DNA from: Pandoraea oxalativorans
GTDB lineage: Bacteria; Pseudomonadota; Gammaproteobacteria; Burkholderiales; Burkholderiaceae
Reading direction: 5' to 3'
DNA: 64,000 nucleotides
NCBI RefSeq assembly: GCF_000972785.3
Contig: NZ_CP011520.2
Location: 11,109 to 75,108 of the forward strand
Every line of letters begins with the position of its first letter. The stretch's first letter is position 1. Under the pieces are notes generated by a model. That model saw only the letters and a list, made by a program, of their open reading frames with translations, did no database searches and was not told the origin of the DNA. Both the position numbers and the translations under genes were made by a program. Positions 56,993 through 64,000 of this stretch are shown piece after piece.

Positions 56993-57839
56993 GGTATTGT
57001 CAGGTTGTTTAGTTGAAACCGAGCCAAGGCACCATGGCAGAAAACGACGCTCGTTATGCCGCCATACGGGCGGAGCAAGCCCATTCCCAGCTCGCGAAAG
57101 CCTGGGTGCGCACCGCGCGTTTATGCTCGGCGTTGCGGTGATAGCGACACCCCATGAACAGGTTCGACACCTGACCATGGACTGAGGCGAAGCGCTGCAA
57201 TTGGCGTGCCGACTTAAAGCGACGCATCACTTTCTCCCGCACCCGCGTAGGCTGATGCGAATTCTCCGCCCGGTTGTTCAAACCTTTATGCTGGCGGTGT
57301 TCGACGCTTAGCCCGAGCTCGCGGTTGGCCGCCGCATAGCTGCGCAGTTTATCCGTGACGATCGCGCGCGCGCCGCCATGGCGCTTGAGCAGGCGGCGCA
57401 TGAGCCGTTTGGCGGCGGCCGTGTCGCGACGGCTTTGCACCAGCACCTCAAGCAATGCGCCGTGCTCGTCGACCGCTCGCCACAGCCAATGTTTTTTGCC
57501 GTGGATTGTCACGACCACCTCGTCAAGATGCCATTTGTCGCCGCGCCTCGGGGACGTCGATCGAATACGCCTGGCGATGGCCAGACCGAACTTCGTCGCC
57601 CAGCACCGTACCGTCTCGTAGGTCAGCTCAATCCCCCGCGCGGCCAACATTTCCTCGACCATGCGTAGACTCAGCGGAAACCGATAATACAGCCACACCG
57701 CATAGCTGATAATGTCAGGCGGAAAACGGTAGCCTTTGAACGAGATCGCCGCGTCGCTCGAGCGCTGGGGGTGACTGAAGATTTTTTCATTTCGCATTCT
57801 ATCCTCCCACCTCCCCCATCCGAACAACCTGACAATACC
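56993..57839. mobile_element. IS6-family element type D, copy 2
   Basis: Same ends and length as copy 1 (offset 4250). AGATAAAT (as its complement) directly precedes it at 56985-56992. Confidence 0.92.
57054..57797 (-). CDS. IS6-family transposase (type D), copy 2
   Basis: Same 247-residue product as at 52804-53547, with no difference visible. Start Met 57797. Intact. Confidence 0.93.
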   Translation of the reverse strand: MRNEKIFSHPQRSSDAAISFKGYRFPPDIISYAVWLYYRFPLSLRMVEEMLAARGIELTYETVRCWATKFGLAIARRIRSTSPRRGDKWHLDEVVVTIHGKKHWLWRAVDEHGALLEVLVQSRRDTAAAKRLMRRLLKRHGGARAIVTDKLRSYAAANRELGLSVEHRQHKGLNNRAENSHQPTRVREKVMRRFKSARQLQRFASVHGQVSNLFMGCRYHRNAEHKRAVRTQAFASWEWACSARMAA

Positions 57840-58164
57840 CTCCGATCTGAATAGATTATGGGAAAATACACGGATCAAGCCAAGTTGGCGGCCGTTAGAG
57901 ATTACTGCAGCGGCGAGGCCGGCCTAAAAGCGGTTGCCCAACGGCATAGCGTCAATGTTTCATCGTTGCGTCAATGGATTGCCGGCTATCGGGCTCATGG
58001 TGAAGAAGGCGTGCGAACGAAGAAGCGGATTCCCACGAATTTCAGTGCTGAATTCAAACTTTCGGTGCTGAAGCGGATGCGCGAAGAAGGCTTGTCGCAG
58101 CGTCAAACTGCAGCACTGTTCAACATCCGCCGCTTCAACGTGATTGGCGAGTGGGAAGATAAAT

Positions 58165-59011
58165 GGTATTGTCAGGTTGTTCGGATGGGGGAGGTGGGAG
58201 GATAGAATGCGAAATGAAAAAATCTTCAGTCACCCCCAGCGCTCGAGCGACGCGGCGATCTCGTTCAAAGGCTACCGTTTTCCGCCTGACATTATCAGCT
58301 ATGCGGTGTGGCTGTATTATCGGTTTCCGCTGAGTCTACGCATGGTCGAGGAAATGTTGGCCGCGCGGGGGATTGAGCTGACCTACGAGACGGTACGGTG
58401 CTGGGCGACGAAGTTCGGTCTGGCCATCGCCAGGCGTATTCGATCGACGTCCCCGAGGCGCGGCGACAAATGGCATCTTGACGAGGTGGTCGTGACAATC
58501 CACGGCAAAAAACATTGGCTGTGGCGAGCGGTCGACGAGCACGGCGCATTGCTTGAGGTGCTGGTGCAAAGCCGTCGCGACACGGCCGCCGCCAAACGGC
58601 TCATGCGCCGCCTGCTCAAGCGCCATGGCGGCGCGCGCGCGATCGTCACGGATAAACTGCGCAGCTATGCGGCGGCCAACCGCGAGCTCGGGCTAAGCGT
58701 CGAACACCGCCAGCATAAAGGTTTGAACAACCGGGCGGAGAATTCGCATCAGCCTACGCGGGTGCGGGAGAAAGTGATGCGTCGCTTTAAGTCGGCACGC
58801 CAATTGCAGCGCTTCGCCTCAGTCCATGGTCAGGTGTCGAACCTGTTCATGGGGTGTCGCTATCACCGCAACGCCGAGCATAAACGCGCGGTGCGCACCC
58901 AGGCTTTCGCGAGCTGGGAATGGGCTTGCTCCGCCCGTATGGCGGCATAACGAGCGTCGTTTTCTGCCATGGTGCCTTGGCTCGGTTTCAACTAAACAAC
59001 CTGACAATACC
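58165..59011. mobile_element. IS6-family element type D, copy 3, inverted
   Basis: Mirror image of copy 2 (paired positions sum to 116004). The left border follows AGATAAAT at 58157-58164. Confidence 0.92.
58207..58950 (+). CDS. IS6-family transposase (type D), copy 3
   Basis: Same 247-residue transposase on the opposite strand, start ATG 58207. Intact. Confidence 0.93.
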   Translation: MRNEKIFSHPQRSSDAAISFKGYRFPPDIISYAVWLYYRFPLSLRMVEEMLAARGIELTYETVRCWATKFGLAIARRIRSTSPRRGDKWHLDEVVVTIHGKKHWLWRAVDEHGALLEVLVQSRRDTAAAKRLMRRLLKRHGGARAIVTDKLRSYAAANRELGLSVEHRQHKGLNNRAENSHQPTRVREKVMRRFKSARQLQRFASVHGQVSNLFMGCRYHRNAEHKRAVRTQAFASWEWACSARMAA

Positions 59012-59098
59012 GCTCGGGCCGTGTTTTGCAGGCCCGCCGCCCCACCCGATCGGGGGCCACGGCGCGAGGCCGTGGTCGGCGAAGCCAGCGCCAGTGAA

Positions 59099-60034
59099 TC
59101 AACAGCCTCTATCCCATCGCAAAAATCGCTCGTTCCCGTGAAAACCTTCCAGCGCGGCTTCGTGCTGTAGCGCCCGCTTCATAGCGTCATCATACGATAG
59201 GCCCTGATCCAAGAGATCCGCCAGAATGCCGTATTGGCGTTGCCCCGCGGCATAGGTACGGACGCGAAGCCCCCGCTGCGCGAGCTGCTCACAGAGACGC
59301 TTGGTCGCCGCAGTGGGCTCCGGACGCTCCTCGCGCGCACTGCCCGGGCCCATAATCCCGGTCATGATGAGCTCAAGGGTGTCGCGATTGTCGCAGAATG
59401 GTTGGGGCCCACGCGCTGTGTGATCTAGTAGCTCACGAAGGAAGATATTTTCTTCGTTTCCGGCGTTGGCCATCCAGCAGGAGTCGGCGATCTCGTCCCG
59501 CGTCAACCGGCCCTCGTCTTCGCCTTCGAACGTATAGTCGACAAAGCATTCGGGGGTCAGGACAAAGTCAAAGCTGACCTCACCGCGCGGGCCTGCGACC
59601 CTCGCTTTCGCCATGACCTGCCCGTCGTCGCGCAGTACCAGCGGCGTCTCCAGCAAGCTGGCATGCGCCTCCGGCGTCATGTGCTTCAAGAGATACTCGT
59701 TGCTGTCGCGGAGTCTATCCAGCAGGCGCTCCTTAACGAGCTGCTGATAGCCTTCCTTAGTGGAGGCAGCGACTTGATACGCAACGGCTCTCTGGAGTTC
59801 ACGCTGGCTGCCGCCCTGACCCAGGCGAAAGATGGAAGAGAACAGGTCCTTGAGCCAGGCGAGTGGCGTCATGGAGCTAAACTCCTTAATAAACTGCTTC
59901 GCGTCTCTCGTGTCGGGGGACTGATTTTTGAAATGCGCAAGGAGCTCGACGTGGTTGTCCTTCAGCGCGAACTGCAGCGCGGACGGAGCTGCCCGTGATG
60001 GCGAGGCGAGCGGAAAGCGGTCGTAAACGGGCAT
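59099..60034 (-). CDS. Unknown 311-residue protein; candidate effector
   Basis: It starts MPVYDRFPLASPSRAAPSAL after a GAGG ribosome site. The Ser/Pro/Ala-rich, non-hydrophobic N-terminus is of the type often seen in type III effectors. The rest is soluble, alpha/beta, acidic: FDFVLTPECFVDYTFEGEDEG near the middle and a helical C-terminus. No enzyme motif recognised. Composition is GC-rich like the host DNA, unlike the two AT-rich genes nearby. It lies between IS6 copy 3 and the right inverted-repeat arm. Role as effector is a guess from setting and N-terminus. Confidence 0.6.
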   Translation of the reverse strand: MPVYDRFPLASPSRAAPSALQFALKDNHVELLAHFKNQSPDTRDAKQFIKEFSSMTPLAWLKDLFSSIFRLGQGGSQRELQRAVAYQVAASTKEGYQQLVKERLLDRLRDSNEYLLKHMTPEAHASLLETPLVLRDDGQVMAKARVAGPRGEVSFDFVLTPECFVDYTFEGEDEGRLTRDEIADSCWMANAGNEENIFLRELLDHTARGPQPFCDNRDTLELIMTGIMGPGSAREERPEPTAATKRLCEQLAQRGLRVRTYAAGQRQYGILADLLDQGLSYDDAMKRALQHEAALEGFHGNERFLRWDRGC

Positions 60035-60408
60035 AGAAATCCTCGATCAGAAATGGGTTGTCAACGGGTGAAAGGGCGCGCCCCTTGTGGTCGAGCCGAT
60101 GGTTTCCCTGGCTGCCCCGAGAGTGCGCGACACCGGCCTGTCGAGAAAAATGCGCTGCCTTCGGGGTGAAGCGCCCGATGGCCTTCAGGGGGTGCCCGTT
60201 GATTGTCGACGGAAGCGGGCCGCCCAACCTCGGGTGATCACCTGATTTTGACAATCGGTGGGACCGTAGGGGGCCACGGGGGCTGAGGTTCCCTCGGTTT
60301 TTCGCCTTCCATCGGTCCCGAGTTATGCAGCGACATCCTTGGCCTGCTGAGCTCGGATCCAGCTCCGAAGAGACCGCTCCGGAGAAATGAAGCCGAGCGA
60401 CGAATGAC
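60035..60408. other. Short intergenic region with mobile-element remnant
   Basis: No gene is seen. 60283-60357 repeats the remnant at 52666-52742. The promoter of the 311-residue gene should be near 60050-60110 on the minus strand. Confidence 0.45.
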
Positions 60409-60490
60409 GGTTCTGTCGCGATAATGAAGTTACGCCGAAGCGAAGCCAGGGGCAGGTTGGTTTTTACGCGGCCAGTGCATAGAATTGCTC

Positions 60491-61332
60491 GGTTCCGTCG
60501 CAATAGGGGTAGTCAGGTAGACTCCACGGTTTCGAGCACTGGGAACCCAGTCGATGAAGCGCGCAGCCACACCGCCGAGAAAGCCCTTGCCCGCAGGCAT
60601 CGCCAAGGTCCTGAAGCGGTTGCACTACCCGTTGGAGGTTATGTTGCAGTGCGTCCGCTGATACGTAGCCTATTCGCTGAGCGTGCGGGAACTGGAGGAA
60701 ATGATGGCCGAGCGAGGCGTGGCGGTGGACCACTCGATGTCCATCGCTGGGTGATCAAGTTGCTGCCGGTTTTCGAGAAAGCGATACGTCGCCGCCTGCG
60801 CCCAGTCGGTGACAGGTGGCGCATGGACGAGACTTATATTCGGGTCAGAGGCCAGTGGAAATACCTCTACCGGGCGGTGGACAAGGCGGGCCACACCATT
60901 GATTTTCTGCTATGCGCACGCCGCGAAACCGCCGCCGCGCACCGGTTCTTTGAAAAAGCCATCGCCGGGCGGGGCACGCCGAAGACCGTCACCGTTGACA
61001 AAAGCGGGGCGAACCGCGCCGCGCTGCAGGCGCTGGGCGCCCAGCGCGAGACGCCCATCGAAATCCGCCAGAACAAGTACCTGAACAACCTTGTCGAGCA
61101 GGACCACCGCGCGATCAAACGGCGCGTCAGACCGATGCCGGGTTTCCAGAATTTCCGTTGTGCCCGCATTGTCCTGGGCGGCATCGAGACCATGCACATG
61201 ATTCGCAAGGGGCAAATGCTTGCCCCAAAGGGACGCCGTGCGTCCCCTGCTGAGCAATTCTATGCACGGGCCGCGTAAAACCAACGCGCCCCTGGCTTCG
61301 CTTCGGCGTAACTTCATTATCGCGACAGAACC
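60491..61332. mobile_element. IS6-family element (type U), defective copy in right arm
   Basis: Mirror of 49922-50763. The transposase (+ strand, about 60554-61278) has the same stop codon and frameshift as in the left arm. The preceding 60409-60490 is the mirror of the 82-bp end fragment. Confidence 0.88.
60554..61278 (+). pseudogene. IS6-family transposase (type U), right-arm defective copy
   Basis: Same nonsense codon and 1-base loss as at 49976-50700. The shared defects show that the arm was copied after they arose. Confidence 0.88.
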
Positions 61333-61334
61333 GA

Positions 61335-61644
61335 TTTTCAGTCGCGCCTTGAGCTCATCGGCATCGAACTGTCCGAAGAGAAAGAACGCCTGGGCGTCGC
61401 CTTCCTCGGCCTTGCCGCGATGCTCTTCGGTGTCCTCGCACTCATGTCACTCACCGCGCTGATGATCGTGGTTTTCTGGGACACGTATCGCCTGCCGGCC
61501 GTCACCGGCGTTGTTATCGTGTATTTTCTGCTCGCGGGCTGGTGCGCCACCCGTGCCCGCGATATTTTGCGTGAGGCCCCGTTGCCATTCGAAGCCACAC
61601 TGACCGAATTCAAAAAGGACCGCAACGCGCTGCGTGCGGATTGA
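61335..61644 (+). pseudogene. YqjE-like protein, N-terminus missing (right-arm copy)
   Basis: Mirror of 49610-49919, same truncation at the IS6 border. Confidence 0.75.
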
Positions 61645-61657
61645 AGGAGAACCGATC

Positions 61658-62188
61658 GTGCCACCGCAACAGCGTCCTTCACGCCGGACTTCGTCGCCAC
61701 GACACCCGCGCCCTTCGCTTCTCACGCGTCATAACCTCCTCGCCATGCGCAAGGAAATCGTGCTCACGCGCATCGCTGTCGAGCGCGCCGAACTGATTCA
61801 GGCCACGCACGTCGCGCGCGAGCGGCTGCGCAACCTTGGCTGGGTTCGCTATCTGCTCCCTGGCGGTTTTGCCAGGCTTTCGAGCCTGAGCAGCCGCGCA
61901 AACATGGCCAACGCCGACCCCACGCTCGCCGGTTTGCTGCAACGCTACCCGCTTAATTCGGTGGCCTCGCTGGCCCTCAGTGGCTTGTCGCATACGCGGG
62001 TCGGACGCGGTGTCCGCCGCATTCTCCAGTGGGGCGGCCTCAGCGTGCTTGTATGGCGAGGCATCAGGCGCTCGCAGGAGACGACGAAACTGGCAGATCC
62101 GGAAACCGGTAGCGTGGCAACGCCCCATGCGGCAGTGACATCGTCCGCCCAGCCACCATGGCCTGCAATCACGACGCGCTGCCGTTGA
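61658..62188 (+). CDS. DUF3318-like hypothetical protein (right-arm copy)
   Basis: Mirror of 49066-49596, GTG start with AAGGAGAA. Product the same as the left-arm copy as far as I compared. Confidence 0.65.
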   Translation: MPPQQRPSRRTSSPRHPRPSLLTRHNLLAMRKEIVLTRIAVERAELIQATHVARERLRNLGWVRYLLPGGFARLSSLSSRANMANADPTLAGLLQRYPLNSVASLALSGLSHTRVGRGVRRILQWGGLSVLVWRGIRRSQETTKLADPETGSVATPHAAVTSSAQPPWPAITTRCR

Positions 62189-62264
62189 TGTAAGGCGCTG
62201 TTTGTGGCGATGCTTGTGGTCGGGGCGATAGCACGATGACCGCCCGTCTTTCAGCGTCCGTGCC

Positions 62265-62511
62265 TCAGAGGCCCGCCAGCCGGGCGCCGACGAATCCACC
62301 TACCGCCCCCGCAACGAGCGCGAAGCCGACGAGCAGCAGCACGAACCGCCCCATCTTGCGCTCAAGCGCGAGGTTCGCCGCGACGAGCTGCGCGGCACCC
62401 TGGTTGAGTTGGTTGCCAATCTGCGCCGCCGCGTGGCGACCAGCGTCGGTCAGCTTCGCGGCGTTTTTGTCGATCACGGACTCAAAGTTGAGCCGGGCGG
62501 CCAGAAACGCC
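62265..62511 (-). pseudogene. Membrane-anchored protein fragment (right-arm copy)
   Basis: Mirror of 48743-48989. Confidence 0.7.
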
Positions 62512-63355
62512 GGTTCCGTCGCAATAGGGGTAGTCAGGTAGACTCCACGGTTTCGAGCACTGGGAACCCAGTCGATGAAGCATGCAGCCACACCGCCGAG
62601 AAAGCCCTTGCCCGCAGGCATCGCCAAGGTCCTGAAGCGGTTGCACTACCCGTTGGAGGTTATGTTGCAGTGCGTGCGCTGGTACGTAGCCTATTCGCTG
62701 AGCTCGCGAGATCTGGAGGAAATGATGGCCGAGCGAGGCGTGGCGGTGGACCACTCGACGATCCATCGCTGGGTGATCAAGTTGCTGCCGGTTTTCGAGA
62801 AAGCGATACGTCGCCGCCTGCGCCCAGTCGGTGAGAGCTGGCGCATGGACGAGACTTATATTCGGGTCAGAGGCCAGTGGAAATACCTCTACCGGGCGGT
62901 GGACAAGGCGGGCCACACCATTGATTTTCTGCTATGCGCACGCCGCGATACCGCCGCCGCGCGCCGGTTCTTCGAAAAAGCCATCGCCGGGCGGGGCACG
63001 CCCAAGACCGTCACCGTTGACAAAAGCGGGGCGAACCGCGCCGCGCTGCAGGCGCTGGGCGCCCAGCGCGAGACGCCCATCGAAATCCGCCAGAACAAGT
63101 ACCTGAACAACCTTGTCGAGCAGGACCACCGCGCGATCAAACGGCGCGTCAGACCGATGCTGGGCTTCCAGAATTTCCGTTGTGCCCGCATCGTCCTGGG
63201 CGGCATCGAGGCCATGCACATGATTCGCAAAGGGCAGATGTTTGCCCCAAAGGGACGCCGTGCGTCCCCTGCTGAGCAATTCTATGCACTGGCCGCGTAA
63301 AAACCAACGCGCCCCTGGCTTCGCTTCCGCGCAACTTCGTTATCGCGACAGAACC
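62512..63355. mobile_element. IS6-family element (type U), intact copy in right arm
   Basis: Mirror of 47899-48742. Its outer end at 63355 cuts the serine hydrolase gene that follows. Confidence 0.9.
62575..63300 (+). CDS. IS6-family transposase (type U), intact right-arm copy
   Basis: Same 241-residue transposase as at 47954-48679. Intact. Confidence 0.93.
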   Translation: MKHAATPPRKPLPAGIAKVLKRLHYPLEVMLQCVRWYVAYSLSSRDLEEMMAERGVAVDHSTIHRWVIKLLPVFEKAIRRRLRPVGESWRMDETYIRVRGQWKYLYRAVDKAGHTIDFLLCARRDTAAARRFFEKAIAGRGTPKTVTVDKSGANRAALQALGAQRETPIEIRQNKYLNNLVEQDHRAIKRRVRPMLGFQNFRCARIVLGGIEAMHMIRKGQMFAPKGRRASPAEQFYALAA

Positions 63356-64000
63356 AGTGACAGGCCTGCGCCAGGACGTCTTTGTCCAATCCGAAATCTA
63401 TTCGAAACTTGGCCTGCGACACACCGGCTACGCTCCCCTGCGTCAGGGCGAGGGGAGCGACGCCTGTGAAGCCTCGGAGCGATGTGGCAATACGCGCGAC
63501 GGGCACGTCGATTTTCCGAACATCCGCGCACGCACGATACAAGGGGAAGTGCAGGACGAAACGGCCTTTTACGCGATGGAACAAATCGCGGGACACGCTG
63601 GCCTCTTTTCCACGGCCGACGAGCTCGGGGTAATGTGTCGTCTACTGCTGAATGGCGGAACGCTGGGCGGTTATACCTTATGCTCGCGGGCAACGGTCGA
63701 TCTGTTCCGCTACACGTTCAACCGTGACCAGAGTTATGCATTGGGCTGGCAGCTCCTCACGCCGGCGACCGCAAAGCTCTATGGCGATATTGCGCCTCAC
63801 GTTTGCCCCCCCGGCGAAGCCGTCGGACACACCGGGTGGACGGGAAAGTGCGTCATTGTCGATTTCAGGCGAGGCGTCTATTTTCTGCTGCTGACAAATA
63901 AAAAACACAGTCCCGTCATTGCGCTGCCGGAATATTGGAACCTGTTCGAAGGGGATCTGACGAGCGCAGCCAAGTACGGCAATATCGCCGACCTGTTTTA
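63356..64000 (+). pseudogene. Beta-lactamase-like serine hydrolase, C-terminal part
   Basis: A frame without any start runs from the IS6 border to the window edge: VFVQSEIYSKLGLRHTGY, then DETAFYAMEQIAGHAGLFSTADELGVMCRLLLNGG, SYALGWQL, and the KTG-like GHTGWTGK followed by VDFRRGVYFLLLTNKKHS. These are the C-terminal blocks of class C beta-lactamase/penicillin-binding-like hydrolases (YfeW/EstB type). The N-terminal half with the SxxK catalytic serine is absent, so the product is inactive. The final TTT TA suggests that a stop codon begins at the window edge. Confidence 0.85.

Larger units (their letters stand above)
56758..58164. pseudogene. IS3-family OrfA (type E), split and partly inverted
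   Basis: The 5' part is on the + strand at 57858-58164 (MGKYTDQAKLAAVRDYCSGE to GEWEDK). The 3' part is on the minus strand at 56992-56758 (DKFNQGGPKALGRVPRERRK and the zipper). Both parts end at the same 8 bases AGATAAAT next to IS6 ends. Joined, they make one normal OrfA of about 175 residues. Confidence 0.9.
60409..63355. repeat. Right arm of the 2,947-bp inverted repeat
   Basis: Exact mirror of 47899-50845. Borders are IS6 ends. The 8-bp flanks (CGAATGAC and AGTGACAG) differ, so this copy has no target duplication. Confidence 0.92.

Overview
The window looks like accessory DNA, plasmid or megaplasmid-like, from a high-GC betaproteobacterium of the Burkholderia lineage. The evidence is the GC-rich codon use, a Burkholderia-type tRNA-Lys, IS families common in that group and a plasmid-type ParB remnant. 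An IS-riddled plant- or fungus-associated member such as Mycetohabitans would fit, but the species cannot be proved from this sequence.

Layout. 1-6.2 kb: the end of an unidentified gene, a DUF3800 gene, a GC-rich stretch with no recognisable gene, a large protein with PPP-phosphatase-like motifs (candidate secreted effector), and a HigBA-like pair with a frameshifted toxin and an intact antitoxin. 6.5-15.4 kb: a 789-residue tyrosine recombinase, then a Tn3-family transposon (9089-15425). The transposon holds a frameshifted tnpA, a serine resolvase, one unknown gene, three small heat-shock protein genes behind a sigma-32-type promoter, and a tRNA-Lys gene. 15.5-20.5 kb: a DinJ-YafQ toxin-antitoxin operon with a perfect 19-bp operator-like palindrome, a broken parB-like gene, two IS elements and a cold-shock gene. 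20.7-31 kb: an IS graveyard with clean nesting. An IS3 element sits between IS21-type ends and carries two further IS3-family insertions with target duplications; an IS66 remnant is split by IS256; an IS5/IS1182 element follows.

32.2-42.7 kb is the largest set of intact cellular genes, all on the + strand and tightly packed. It encodes an ABC-2 polysaccharide permease, its ATPase with a Wzt-type C-terminal domain, a methyltransferase with a long duplicated coiled coil (WbdD-like chain terminator/ruler candidate), a GT8-like glycosyltransferase, a PhyH-type dioxygenase, a GT4-like glycosyltransferase and a GT2 glycosyltransferase. Together they look like synthesis, capping and export of an O-antigen or capsule-like polysaccharide.

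42.7-64 kb is again mobile DNA: IS5, a decapitated SRAP peptidase gene, an IS21 carrying a second copy of the IS3 element, then a pair of 2,947-bp inverted repeats (47899-50845 and 60409-63355) bounded exactly by IS6-type ends. The 9.6 kb between them carries two AT-rich proteins of unknown function and a third unrecognised protein, all candidate effectors, plus three copies of another IS6 element. Two of those copies have inverted a piece of an IS3 element, which is provable from a split 8-bp target duplication. The window ends in the C-terminal part of a beta-lactamase-like serine hydrolase cut by the right-hand repeat.
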